From Ginsengibacter sp963792025 (lineage in GTDB: Bacteria; Bacteroidota; Bacteroidia; Chitinophagales; Chitinophagaceae), in NCBI GenBank assembly GCA_963792025.1, contig CAWBUS010000010.1, forward strand, positions 57,186 to 121,185: DNA of 64,000 nt, read 5' to 3'. The position numbers and the translations under genes were made by a program. How positions within the stretch are numbered: position 1 is the stretch's first letter; the number at the start of each line of letters is the position of its first letter. Positions 27,001 through 35,403 of the stretch are shown piece by piece. The notes beneath the pieces were generated by a model. It saw only the letters and a program-made list of their open reading frames with translations, did no database searches and was not told the origin of the DNA.

Positions 27001-27328
27001 ACACATCGTGTTTAAAGAAGGGGCAATTGACGGCGATAGAATCTTATATTATACAACGGGCAAAGAAGCGGTGCATAGCAGCCGGGTAGATGATCTCGAA
27101 AATGGCCTTAAAAAGATTTATTATCCTGATGGTAAAATAATGAAAGAAGAAAATTATTATTATGGCCAGCTACATGGGTCTTCTAAATATTATAATGAAG
27201 ATGGCAGTTTAATTTATGATATTAATTATTACCTGGGAAGCCCACATGGCGAATGTAAATATTACACTTCAGGTAAATTGAGCCAAACTTACATTTACTA
27301 TTATGGTGTGTTGGAAGGAAGAAAATAA
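24029..27328 (+). CDS. Secreted giant TPR / MORN_2-repeat protein
   Basis: A signal peptide (residues 1-20) is followed by TPR repeats (about 30-210; K-G-I-A-L-H-D-K-G-K-Y-K-E-A-L) and a helical spacer. From about residue 360 to the end there are some thirty MORN_2-type units built on the pattern Y-x-x-G-x-x-x-G-x-x-x-x-Y-Y-x-N-G-K (for example GEWNYYYEDGGLKE and PNGKTESVVNY). Such units are annotated as YwqK-type 'antitoxin' repeats in databases, but nothing here suggests a toxin-antitoxin pair. The repeats should form a long beta-solenoid-like surface. The next gene starts 6 bases downstream, and a third follows, in one operon of predicted exported proteins. Confidence 0.85.
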   Translation: MRKSILIIFFLFTSLLRLQAQRELQNPLIDSKEIIAKGIALHDKGKYKEALAEYLKVPRSDTSYADVLHEIILSYYKDSNFVEAEKYGNIALSMYPYRNIEWYNLLADLYDDTQRSDLALKAYDTTIAQNPYSYTTYFNKGITLVRQLKYDEATVNFQKCVMLDPYYASAHYFLGQLALLKGNLVQAMMSFTTSLVVAPENRYANNTISLLNSIAEINTTITEDLQKYKPGKEDNFEDVQDIITSKAALDKSYKLKASLEDPIVRQLQVVIEKLEYNANDKGFWMQYYVPLFKTIWNNNQFEPMVFYAFSGLDIKNIKEYNQKEKKKIEAFSTAAVEYLSAIRESQELIVSKRPNAPQRLYVKDYIVNGKGAYAKNAKNEEVLAGPWEFYYSTGRLKSKGTFDNDGKRNGEWNYYYEDGGLKETTNYSADLGDGKSLVWHSNGLLYSETTYKDDKTEGIENIYFFNGRIRSVINYKAGKKEGLAKYYSSNGYLSTVDHYSNDKQEGGETVYYPNGKTESVVNYVNDLPDGPYKEYFDNGKLETEGNYVDGKKSGVWNTFLIDGKPDRVENYVKGEPEGENISYYPNGKMKSRHFFKKGSLDGKSEDFDDDGILYSETIFERGHLRDVKFYDKKGTLISNNNSRNGGDAVSFYNPDGIKVNQGYYTKDGLADGKFTYYFKNGQVSAECFYKNDLLEGKKTWYYSNNKISEEGSYKNGKANGYFINYYINGQVSDEGWYVDDQRQGTFINYDLLGNITGKIYYLNDNVYGISEYYRPGGKPDNDEYYDNGWFNKIIEFDSTGKQMITSELSKGDGKVHFNHMNGTGFFESNYKFYKLNGSYTVTNGDGSKASLTYYKDAKADSVYTAWYPNGKIRMQGKYNNGDRTGAWKYYYFNGKPYETEHYTNDKLDGYDTLYNEFGNIDKIYNFKNGLSNGETRYFGENGEVMLVFYYKDDNIKGYSYEDKNGKLLPMIPIEKGSGTVDSYYKNGVKSAHIVFKEGAIDGDRILYYTTGKEAVHSSRVDDLENGLKKIYYPDGKIMKEENYYYGQLHGSSKYYNEDGSLIYDINYYLGSPHGECKYYTSGKLSQTYIYYYGVLEGRK

Positions 27329-27334
27329 AAAACA

Positions 27335-29260
27335 ATGAAAAAATTTAACTTAGCAATTTGTGTCATATTCTTTCAGTGTGTTACTGGGAATATTAAAGCC
27401 CAGTCTGTAGAACAAATGCAGCAACTTTTCCCGGATAAGCTGGCTGTGTTTTCAAACATTAATCGTTCAGTAGATATTTCATTTAAAAAAGGCGTGCCTT
27501 ATGCAGAAGCGAATGAAGTTTCGGAGATGATGGTATTAAATGACAATGCCAACGGCATTTATAACAAGGATAAAGTATACCACAGTGATTTTAATGAACT
27601 GGAAAAAGTGGAAGCCTACACTTTAGTGCCCGATGGCAGCAATACCAGGAAAATAAAAGTCACGGATTTTAAAACCCAATCATCTTCTGACCAGGATATA
27701 TTTTATGATGATCAAAAAGTAACATCTTTTGATTACCCGCAAATGATGAAGGGCAGCGTTGCTCATGTAGAAACAGAGCACTACAATAAAGACATTCGTT
27801 TTTTATCGAGCTTTTATTTTAGCAATTATCTCCCGGTGCACAATGCTACTTACAGCATAACCTTTCCGGAAGATATGGATGTACGTTACATCATAAAAAA
27901 CGACGACAATAAAATTGTGAAAGTAACGACGAGCTCAAGGGGGCGAAAGAAGAAATTGGAATTTACAGCTACCGATGTTAAGAACTACGAATATTACAGT
28001 GATGGCACTTCTGTTCCTTATTATGCAATCCATGTAATTGTTTATGTAGCAAGTTATAAGTACAATGGAGAAACGGTGCCGGTCTTTAATTCGCTAAGTG
28101 AATTATATAAATGGAACGATGGTTTCTTAACCAATGTCAATTCCACACCAAATGAAAGTTTAAAAAAGATAACAGATAGTATATGTCTTAATAAAAAAAC
28201 AGACAGGGAAAAAGCACAAGCCATTTATATGTGGGTGCAGAATAATATTAAGTATGTAGCTTTTGAAGATGGCCTTGGTGGCTTTGTTCCGAGGCAGGCA
28301 GCCGATGTATGCGCTAAACGTTATGGCGATTGTAAAGACATGGCAAGCATTCTTACTGCTATGCTAAAAATAAGCGGATTAAATGCCTGCTTTACCTGGA
28401 TCGGTACCCGTTCTATACCTTATACGTATACTGAAGTGCCTTTGCCTTTAACCGATAATCACATGATAAGTGCTGTTAAGATCGATAAATCATGGATATT
28501 TTTAGACGCTACAGACCCTAATTGCGTTTTTGGAATGCCCACCAGCGCCATACAGGATAAAGAAGCGCTCATCAGCATCAGCCCTGAAAAATATGAGTTG
28601 GTAAAAGTTCCGGTAATGGCCGCCGGCAGCAGTATAATCACCGACAGCACATTTTTATCCATCAACAATAATGTTTTAACCGGTAAATGTTCAGTTGACT
28701 ACTCCGGGTATTTTGGTAATGATGTTTGCAACCGTCTCTTATATAATAAAGGCGATGATGAAAGGGTTTACGCACGCAGTCGCATGGCAAAGGGGAGTAA
28801 TAAATTTATTATGAAAGATTATCACATCAATATGCCAGATCCGATGAAAAAAGAAGCTAACATTTCGTCTACATTCGAAATACCCGATTATGCAAAAACG
28901 ATTGCTGATGAAATTTATATTAACCTGAATCTTGAAAAATTAATCAGCAGTACGCCTATTGATACAGCTAAAAGAAAGATAGCGATTGAGAATGATTTTA
29001 ATTATATCATTAACCAGGTTCATACACTTGCGATACCTGATGGTTACACAACAGAATATATTCCTAAGAACACTTCAGTCTCCAACGATGTATTTGATTT
29101 TTCCATTGTTTACAAACAAAGCGCTGTCGGTATTTCTGCTACACAAAAATTAGTAATGAAAAAATTATATATAGAACCAGGCGATTTTGCCACATGGAAC
29201 AAAGCGATTTACAATATCTCCGCTGCTTACAAAGAGCAGGTTGTTTTAAAAAAGAAATAA
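27335..29260 (+). CDS. DUF3857 / transglutaminase-like protein with intact triad
   Basis: A signal peptide precedes a DUF3857 beta-domain (about 40-260), followed by a transglutaminase-like core. The catalytic residues are visible: Cys in R-Y-G-D-C-K-D-M-A, His in D-N-H-M-I-S-A-V, Asp in F-L-D-A-T-D-P. A further beta-domain fills the C-terminus. Members of the superfamily act as cysteine proteases or amide-forming enzymes, and the natural substrate in this phylum is unknown. Its neighbours are the MORN_2 giant upstream (6-base gap) and a paralogue downstream (9-base gap), so the three probably form one complex or process one substrate in the periplasm. Confidence 0.85.
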   Translation: MKKFNLAICVIFFQCVTGNIKAQSVEQMQQLFPDKLAVFSNINRSVDISFKKGVPYAEANEVSEMMVLNDNANGIYNKDKVYHSDFNELEKVEAYTLVPDGSNTRKIKVTDFKTQSSSDQDIFYDDQKVTSFDYPQMMKGSVAHVETEHYNKDIRFLSSFYFSNYLPVHNATYSITFPEDMDVRYIIKNDDNKIVKVTTSSRGRKKKLEFTATDVKNYEYYSDGTSVPYYAIHVIVYVASYKYNGETVPVFNSLSELYKWNDGFLTNVNSTPNESLKKITDSICLNKKTDREKAQAIYMWVQNNIKYVAFEDGLGGFVPRQAADVCAKRYGDCKDMASILTAMLKISGLNACFTWIGTRSIPYTYTEVPLPLTDNHMISAVKIDKSWIFLDATDPNCVFGMPTSAIQDKEALISISPEKYELVKVPVMAAGSSIITDSTFLSINNNVLTGKCSVDYSGYFGNDVCNRLLYNKGDDERVYARSRMAKGSNKFIMKDYHINMPDPMKKEANISSTFEIPDYAKTIADEIYINLNLEKLISSTPIDTAKRKIAIENDFNYIINQVHTLAIPDGYTTEYIPKNTSVSNDVFDFSIVYKQSAVGISATQKLVMKKLYIEPGDFATWNKAIYNISAAYKEQVVLKKK

Positions 29261-29269
29261 TTACATTTT

Positions 29270-31246
29270 ATGACTAAAAGATTTGCTGTGCTAACAACTA
29301 TTATGTTGTTACATACATTATTCTGTAAAGCACAAGTTGATGGATTATATACCGAAGTGCAGCCCTGGGTTGCATCGCCTGTTTTACATTCAATGCCTGC
29401 CATGTTTTCAAGTGAGAGCGCTGTTTATTTAATGGACAGTCGCACGTTTGATTATAAGCTGGAAGGCAAAAACCTGGTACAATACAATTATGTGTACAAC
29501 CTGGTGAAAGTGGCGGATGATAAGGGGATTGAGATGTTCAATAAAGTGTACCTGAGGGTAACATCATTGTCACAACTTTACGATATCAAGGCACGGGTAA
29601 TAACTTCAACAGGGAAAGTAATTAATGTACCGCAGGATAAAATAAAAGACGAAGAGGAAGAAGGCAAAACATATAAATTGTTTGCAATGGAGGGGATCGA
29701 TAAAGGATCAGAAGTAGAATATAGTTATACTGTAAAAAGAGATCCTTCTTTTTTTGGCAGCGAAATTTTTCAAACTGGTTCGGTTCCCTATTACAAGGCA
29801 CGGATATTAATTGTTACTCCCAAATATTTGAAATTTGGCGCCAAGGGTTTTAATGGTTTTACGGTTTTAAATGACAGCGTTATTAATGATGAAAGAATGA
29901 TTGCCGGTTATTCGCAAAATATTAAAACGCTCGAAGATGAAAAATATGGCTTACGTGATCCCTACCTGCAAAGGGTAGATTTTAAACTCAGTTATAATCT
30001 TAGCTCTAACAGCGATGTTGAAGTGTACACCTGGAAGGAACTTGCCCGTAAAGCCTATGCCAACATAACCACCTTTACTGATAAAGAAAAAAAGGCTGTT
30101 TCCAAATTTATTGACGGGGCTAATATTCCCTCTGATGCAGGTGAAGAAAAAACAATTATGCTGCTGGAAGATTATATGAAAACTCATATAAACATTGATG
30201 AGAAACTGGCCGGAGATGACGCTGATAATATTGAATCAATAGTTAAAACCAGCAATACTAACAATTTCGGTTCAGTCCGTTTATTTGTAGGCTTGCTCGA
30301 AAACAAGAATATAAACTACCAGCTTGTTTTCCCTTCCGTGCGTGATCAACTGCCATTAGATGAAGAGTTGGCCGATTGGAACCGTATCGACGAAACACTG
30401 ATTTATTTCCCGGGTACCGGTAAATTAGTTCAGCCATCAGGATCTGCGTATCGCTATCCTTTCGTGGAGCCGCTTTGGGCAGGTACAAGAGGTTTATTTT
30501 TAAAAGGTACCACTATTGGAAACCTCAAAACAGCTATTGGTAAATTTGATGATATACCCATTGAACCTTTCGATAGCAATGCGCATAACATGGAAGTACA
30601 TGCCAAATTGGATGCAAGCGGCGATTCATTAATTATAGATAGTAAACAAATCTTAAGAGGATATGGCGCCGTAGGTTACAGGCCAATCTGGGCATATCTT
30701 GCCAAAGACAAACAGGATGAGGCTGTGAAAAGCATTATTCAAAATGTAGCCAAGAGTGAGAATATTCAAAATATAAAAACTGAAAATACAAGTCTTACTG
30801 ATTGCTGGGATAATAAACCACTTATTATCAGCGGAACTATTCATACAGCGGAACTATTGGAAAGAGCCGGCGACAAAATCTTATTTAAGTTGGGAGACCT
30901 TATAGGGCTGCAGGAACAAATGTACCAGGAAAAGCCCCGCCAGCTTCCCGCCGAGTTACCTTATGCACATGAATTGGAAAGAAAACTCACCTTTGACATC
31001 CCGCAAGGCTATACTATCAAAAACCCGAACGATATTAATATAGATGTACAGTATAAGAAAGATAATGTGGTAACTATGGGTTTTGTGAGTTCCTATAAAA
31101 TAGTAAATAATGTATTGGAAGTATATATAATGGAAACCTACCGCGAACTAAAGTATCCGCTAAGTGAGTTTGAAACTTTTAAGAAAGTGATCAACGCATC
31201 TGCTGATTTTAACAAGATAGTATTGTTGCTGGAAAAGAAAAGTTAG
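29270..31246 (+). CDS. DUF3857 protein with apparently degenerate transglutaminase domain
   Basis: The protein resembles the preceding gene product: a signal peptide, a DUF3857 domain (V-Q-Y-N-Y-V-Y-N-L-V-K-V; G-S-E-V-E-Y-S-Y-T-V) and a following helical/transglutaminase-like region (about 250-420). In the place of the Y-G-D-C-K-D motif it reads N-N-F-G-S-V-R-L-F-V-G-L-L, without cysteine, and no clear His/Asp pair follows. It is therefore probably inactive as a transglutaminase and may serve as a binding or regulatory partner of the active paralogue. It is the last gene of the operon. Confidence 0.8.
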   Translation: MTKRFAVLTTIMLLHTLFCKAQVDGLYTEVQPWVASPVLHSMPAMFSSESAVYLMDSRTFDYKLEGKNLVQYNYVYNLVKVADDKGIEMFNKVYLRVTSLSQLYDIKARVITSTGKVINVPQDKIKDEEEEGKTYKLFAMEGIDKGSEVEYSYTVKRDPSFFGSEIFQTGSVPYYKARILIVTPKYLKFGAKGFNGFTVLNDSVINDERMIAGYSQNIKTLEDEKYGLRDPYLQRVDFKLSYNLSSNSDVEVYTWKELARKAYANITTFTDKEKKAVSKFIDGANIPSDAGEEKTIMLLEDYMKTHINIDEKLAGDDADNIESIVKTSNTNNFGSVRLFVGLLENKNINYQLVFPSVRDQLPLDEELADWNRIDETLIYFPGTGKLVQPSGSAYRYPFVEPLWAGTRGLFLKGTTIGNLKTAIGKFDDIPIEPFDSNAHNMEVHAKLDASGDSLIIDSKQILRGYGAVGYRPIWAYLAKDKQDEAVKSIIQNVAKSENIQNIKTENTSLTDCWDNKPLIISGTIHTAELLERAGDKILFKLGDLIGLQEQMYQEKPRQLPAELPYAHELERKLTFDIPQGYTIKNPNDINIDVQYKKDNVVTMGFVSSYKIVNNVLEVYIMETYRELKYPLSEFETFKKVINASADFNKIVLLLEKKS

Positions 31247-31468
31247 GATAGTAATAACGGGCTTCACCATAATAAGTAAAAACTCACTTCGCAAATTCAT
31301 ATCTAACCGTGAATCATACACGCAGTCAGGCAAAGACACACTAGTCGTCTACGAGAAGTCATTAGTTTATTAGTAAAGGGAAGAAAGATTAAATCATTTC
31401 TTTTTATTTTCATTCAGAAACCTACCCTGTTTAACTTTATCGTAGGTTCGCATCTTCTTTTTTCACTC

Positions 31469-32671
31469 ATGATTAAGAATTTTACTTCGTTCGTAAAAAA
31501 CAGGCCTGCATTTTCTGTTGGCTTTTTGTTTGCCACTTCCAGCCTTTTATTTGGTATTTGGGTGGCCTCTATTCCGGGAATAAAAGCAAGGCTTGGCTTT
31601 ACAGATGGAAGCCTCGGTCTCTCCCTGTTGCTTTCACCGCTGGGTGCTATCACAGGCATGATATTATCTGCACGAGTATTTAGCAAGGTATCTGTTGGAA
31701 GATGGATGTTCATTGGTTATATCATTATTTGTTGCATTATGATAGTCCAGATAAATTCAGTAAACCGTGTAATGTTCTGGGTATGCCTTTATTGTTTTGG
31801 TGGCATGAGTTTCTTAAATGGAGTTTCTGCCAACGCTACTGTAAACCTGATGGAAAAAAAATACAACAAGCTATTTATGGCCACCTGTCATGGAATGTAT
31901 AGTATGGGTGGTGCATTAAGTTCGGGAATTGCGGCCTTATTATTTACTGTTCATATTCCGTCGGCATGGCAGATTGTAATGGTTGCGGTTATTATTGTCA
32001 TCGTTATTATTTCTAATAAAAAATATTTGCTGGCCAATATTGATATCATCCACAGCAGGTCTGCTTTTAAATTACCCTCATTAACCATATTAGGCATTTC
32101 ATTTATTTGCATGGTTAGCTTTATGGCCGAAGGATGTGTGGCCGACTGGAGTGCTATTTATTTTAAAGAAGTGATGTTGGCGCCTAAAGCTATGATAAGC
32201 CTGGGTTATGCCGGATTTTCTGTAGCCATGACTGTTGGCCGGCTCAATGGAGATATGTTGATTTCAAAACTGGGTAGTAAAAATGTGGTTGTTGCCGGAG
32301 CATTGCTGGCGGCGGCCGGTTTTTTGGTTGTTGTGACAGCGCCGGTTGTAATCATTGCAATAATAGGTTATATAATGATCGGTTTCGGAAGTTGTTGTAT
32401 CGTACCTGTTTTGTTCAGGGCATCAGCCAATATTCCCGGCGTAAGTACTGTAGAAGGATATGCTATGGTTACTACCGGCGGATTAATAGGTTTTTTAACC
32501 GGTCCTTCTGTTATTGGATTTATATCAGAAAAGTCAAATTTGTCAAAAGGCTTGTCCTTGCTAATTCTCATGGGTTTATTATCTGCATACACTGCATGGC
32601 GCAATCCATTTATACGTAACAAGCAAACTGCGTCTAACCCGCCGTTACCTTACGATGAGCAAATTTATTGA
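31469..32671 (+). CDS. MFS transporter
   Basis: About twelve hydrophobic segments are seen in 400 residues. The N-terminal half has W-V-A-S-I-P-G-I-K-A-R-L-G-F-T-D, which resembles the YbjJ/fucose-permease-like branch, and the half-repeat G-R-L-N-G-D before segment 8 matches the MFS loop motif. It resides in the inner membrane. The substrate cannot be told; related proteins carry sugars or drugs. It is separated from the preceding operon by 220 bases and is convergent with the helical-repeat gene. Confidence 0.85.
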   Translation: MIKNFTSFVKNRPAFSVGFLFATSSLLFGIWVASIPGIKARLGFTDGSLGLSLLLSPLGAITGMILSARVFSKVSVGRWMFIGYIIICCIMIVQINSVNRVMFWVCLYCFGGMSFLNGVSANATVNLMEKKYNKLFMATCHGMYSMGGALSSGIAALLFTVHIPSAWQIVMVAVIIVIVIISNKKYLLANIDIIHSRSAFKLPSLTILGISFICMVSFMAEGCVADWSAIYFKEVMLAPKAMISLGYAGFSVAMTVGRLNGDMLISKLGSKNVVVAGALLAAAGFLVVVTAPVVIIAIIGYIMIGFGSCCIVPVLFRASANIPGVSTVEGYAMVTTGGLIGFLTGPSVIGFISEKSNLSKGLSLLILMGLLSAYTAWRNPFIRNKQTASNPPLPYDEQIY

Positions 32672-32717
32672 GATTATATTTTAAAATATAAACGGTTAAA
32701 TGGAGTGAAGTTTTAAT

Positions 32718-33101
32718 CTATCGGTGCGTGCTCTTTAAATATTTATTTCTTATAATCTCACTCATTGGCCTTTCATAAACTTTACTTTCAACCCAGGAAA
32801 TAATATCGAGATAAGCAAATGATCGTGTTTCAAAGCGATTTTTTTCAAGGTGTTTTATTTTTTCAAGGAATTGTTTTAGTTCGTTAATAAGTTCCTTTGG
32901 TCTTACTTTGGTTGAGTGCCTTAAAAAAGTAAATATCTCTTCTTCAACAACCGTAAGGTTTTTCATCCTTGCCATAAAACGATAAACTGATTTAATCAGG
33001 GAGTCCAATATTTCATCATTACCCAATTCGTAGTGACAAAGCAGATGCATTAATCTTGAATAACATTGTAAGTCATTCCGCAAACCGATTGTGGTTATCA
33101 T
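32718..33101 (-). CDS. Helical-repeat protein, C-terminal part in a shifted frame
   Basis: From G-L-R-N-D-L-Q-C-Y-S-R-L-M-H-L-L this frame continues the preceding protein (33073-34272) without a gap. It ends after a basic helical tail with Y-L-D-I-I-S-W-V-E-S-K-V. The ATG at 33101 is an out-of-frame coincidence inside the upstream gene. The start of the homologous part lies near 33083. A gain of one base or loss of two around 33080-33092 explains the split. Confidence 0.7.
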   Translation of the reverse strand: MITTIGLRNDLQCYSRLMHLLCHYELGNDEILDSLIKSVYRFMARMKNLTVVEEEIFTFLRHSTKVRPKELINELKQFLEKIKHLEKNRFETRSFAYLDIISWVESKVYERPMSEIIRNKYLKSTHR

Positions 33102-34272
33102 GTATTATTTTATGGAGATAGTCAATTGCCGTAGCATAATCACCTGACCCGAAATATAATGTCGCAATTTTATAATTGAATACGAGAATCCGGTGGCTGT
33201 CAACAAACAAAGCATATTCGTCTAATTTTTCAACAATTTCCGGAACAACGGTTAAACCCTCGCTAAAATTGCCTTGCATTAAATATTTGTTGAGCCTGGC
33301 GCTGTTAATATAAATAAATGTATGGGTGCGGAAGTTGTCGTGCTGGTTAGCAATTGGCGTGTCTGCAAAAACCTCAAATTGCTTTAATGTAATTTCAAAT
33401 TTTGCGAAGTTCCGAAGATCAAAATGGGCGTTAAGCAAATTATGCATACCCTTTATATAATGACCAGTTTCTACAGCAATCATCACTTCATTTTCACCAA
33501 ATAGATCGATCCATTTCTGGCTGTACCGGTAATACATTAAAAAGTCCTGGCGTATAAAGGCATACCAGGTATAGCTTTGGTATAAATACAGTTTCTCATA
33601 AAAACCGTGAATTGCATTGGGATCTTCCGGTAAAGAGTTACGGAAAAATTCACGGATTCCTGTTTCGTCTTGCTCGTTTCTCGCATGCCCGTTTTTTACA
33701 TACCACCTGTAAAGCAACAAGGCCAGGTTAGACAACTTGGTAACTCTGTCTATATGCCCACTAATATCCAATGCCTCTTCAGCCAACATTTGCGTCTTTT
33801 CCAATGAACTCCTGGTAATATGCAGCGTTTCAATTTTTTTCTCCAGAGAAATAACCTGCACAAGGAAATTCATTTTCTGATTAGTCCTGGCAAGTTCTTT
33901 AGCTTTTTCAAGTATATGAAGCGCTTGAATCTTAAGGCCCTTATTGTATAGCAGCCTTGCATTATCGAGATGTTCACTCAATTTCAAATCAATATTATCA
34001 TTTGTCTTTAACAGGCGCAAACTGGCCAATAACTGTTTATATAAATGAGTCTTTAAATTAGATAACTGCGGTTTGGTAATATCACTAAGGGTCTTAAGAA
34101 GCTGTTTCTCATCATACTCCGAGAGCTTATCTAAGGCATCAAAGAGGCGTATTATTTTGAGATCTTCTTTTGCAGAGCTCCTTTTTATATACAATTTAAA
34201 ATGCCTTTTCTCAGACTTTTCAAGGGAATGAACCAATTGGAATAATGTATCAGAAAAAAGGTTGGGCATCAT
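33073..34272 (-). CDS. Alpha-helical (TPR-like) cytoplasmic protein, N-terminal part
   Basis: No signal peptide. From ATG 34272 (MMPNLFSDTLFQLVHSLEKS) the protein is almost entirely helical, with TPR-like pairs such as A-R-L-L-Y-N-K-G-L-K-I-Q-A-L-H-I-L-E-K-A-K-E-L-A. The first 70 residues (S-E-K-R-H-F-K-L-Y-I-K-R) are a conserved lead I associate with proteins of about 520 residues in Chitinophagaceae of unknown function. The open frame extends to 34350 but the extra residues are unlike it. The frame breaks off at R-F-A-E near 33073; the rest is in the frame 32718-33101. Joined, the protein would be of normal length. Confidence 0.75.
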   Translation of the reverse strand: MMPNLFSDTLFQLVHSLEKSEKRHFKLYIKRSSAKEDLKIIRLFDALDKLSEYDEKQLLKTLSDITKPQLSNLKTHLYKQLLASLRLLKTNDNIDLKLSEHLDNARLLYNKGLKIQALHILEKAKELARTNQKMNFLVQVISLEKKIETLHITRSSLEKTQMLAEEALDISGHIDRVTKLSNLALLLYRWYVKNGHARNEQDETGIREFFRNSLPEDPNAIHGFYEKLYLYQSYTWYAFIRQDFLMYYRYSQKWIDLFGENEVMIAVETGHYIKGMHNLLNAHFDLRNFAKFEITLKQFEVFADTPIANQHDNFRTHTFIYINSARLNKYLMQGNFSEGLTVVPEIVEKLDEYALFVDSHRILVFNYKIATLYFGSGDYATAIDYLHKIIHDNHNRFAE

Positions 34273-34358
34273 TAAGAATTTATGCTGGAATGCAAGATAG
34301 TAAAGGGATTTTAAAATAGATAATCTCTTCGGCGATGATAGAATCGCCATTAAATTGA

Positions 34359-34557
34359 TTGGTTTTATTTATGATCACAATGTAAGTTTGTTTGACAAAG
34401 GGCTTAAAAAATAAAATGGATCTCTATTGTGGCAGGTTTTCAATCCGTTTTTTCCCATTGTAAGCTGTGACATCAGCACAACACAAACAATTTAAGAATC
34501 TCATATCAAGCAATCGTAAAGGCCGTCTTGTTTCTACAGGAGGGCCTGTTTTTTTTG
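34359..34557 (+). ncRNA. Candidate small RNA with promoter and intrinsic terminator
   Basis: On the + strand TAAGTTTG (34383-34390) fits the Bacteroidota -7 consensus TAnnTTTG exactly, with TTG at 34359-34361 as a possible -33 element. At 34519-34546 a 12-bp stem with one mismatch (AGGCCGTCTTGT/ACAGGAGGGCCT, 4-base loop) is followed by eight T's: a strong terminator. No + strand gene precedes it, because the flanking genes run leftwards. A transcript of about 160 bases from near 34397 is therefore plausible. No convincing coding frame lies inside it. Direct evidence of transcription is lacking. Confidence 0.35.
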
Positions 34558-34632
34558 AGAGTGTGAAAATAGTTATTATTCATTACTAATAAATTTTTTT
34601 TTTAATTTTTTTTTTACAGGTACTTATAAACA

Positions 34633-34676
34633 ATAAAAGACCTGCTCCTTTTTACGGGCAAGTCTCTTATTGTTTT
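34633..34676 (-). terminator. Intrinsic terminator of the secreted beta-sandwich protein gene
   Basis: Read on the minus strand, CAATAAGAGACTTGC and GCAGGTCTTTTATTG form a long stem with two mismatches around a small loop, about 30 bases after the stop of the gene ending at 34706. The stem is largely A+T on its outer part, so it may work on both strands. Confidence 0.6.
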
Positions 34677-34705
34677 GATAGGGATTTAATGTCTTGTGGC
34701 GTGTA

Positions 34706-35119
34706 TTATAATTTTGCCACTTCTATGTTTTCAGTAACACTTGTTTGTGAGCTGATCTTATAAACCTGTGTCTTGTGAGTTTTTGCTGAAGTAACTTCAA
34801 CTCTAACACCAAAAGCGGGGTCGCTTAATTGTGATGCATCAATATCCAGTAGATATTTCCTGGAGAGGTTTTCGCCTTTTATTTTTTCTGAATACAAAAC
34901 ATTATAATTCGCGTCTTTAATGTTGACGTAGTACTCATCTGAGGCATCATTATTCAGGTTAAGTTCAAATACTGGCTGATTTTTGATTTTACCGATAAAT
35001 TTTAATTCGGCTGGGGTATTAGTTTTTATACCTGCGAATGTAGCATTTGTGATTCCTAATGTACAAAGGGTAAATAAACCCATTGTAATCATTTTTGTTG
35101 CTTTGATTGTCTGTTTCAT
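34706..35119 (-). CDS. Small secreted beta-sandwich protein
   Basis: A signal peptide is seen (M-I-T-M-G-L-F-T-L-C-T-L-G-I-T-N-A-T-F-A, cut near residue 29). The mature 108 residues have the strand pattern of an Ig-like or cell-surface sorting-type sandwich (V-F-E-L-N-L-N-N; E-Y-Y-V-N-I-K-D; R-K-Y-L-L-D-I-D; F-G-V-R-V-E-V-T). Similar small secreted proteins are common in Chitinophagaceae, often in several copies, and their role is unknown to me. The gene stands alone, with its own terminator. Confidence 0.65.
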   Translation of the reverse strand: MKQTIKATKMITMGLFTLCTLGITNATFAGIKTNTPAELKFIGKIKNQPVFELNLNNDASDEYYVNIKDANYNVLYSEKIKGENLSRKYLLDIDASQLSDPAFGVRVEVTSAKTHKTQVYKISSQTSVTENIEVAKL

Positions 35120-35403
35120 AAAGTGAAATTTTAGATTAAAAGATTAAATTAATTTCTCTTCATATAAACAATCGACAGTGTAAAAATAACACGACGCAAA
35201 CGTTCCCGCAAATCAACTTACATAGCCAATTTTCATCTTAAAAGAATATGTAATCCTTTAAAACTCTTTACAGCAAAGGGTTTTAAAAAAAATTTTCTCT
35301 GATGTCCAAAATGAAATGTTACCTAATTGTTAAGCCGGAGTAACACTGAAATGAAGTAAAAAAGTGGGCTCAGATTTATTTAGTCAAAGGCGCTGCCTTC
35401 GTT

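Noticed and set aside
25100..27328. Dense repeats in the giant gene as a CRISPR array or tandem DNA repeat
   Set aside because: The repetition is at protein level (MORN_2 units); the DNA copies are diverged and no constant repeat with unique spacers exists. No CRISPR array was seen anywhere in the window.
24029..27328. Toxin-antitoxin antitoxin, as database names for YwqK repeats would suggest
   Set aside because: The protein is exported, over 1000 residues long, and has no toxin-like neighbour. The name comes from the repeat family only.
31247..31468. Regulatory RNA or small gene before the MFS gene
   Set aside because: No stable hairpin, coding frame or family-like motif could be supported in these 220 bases.
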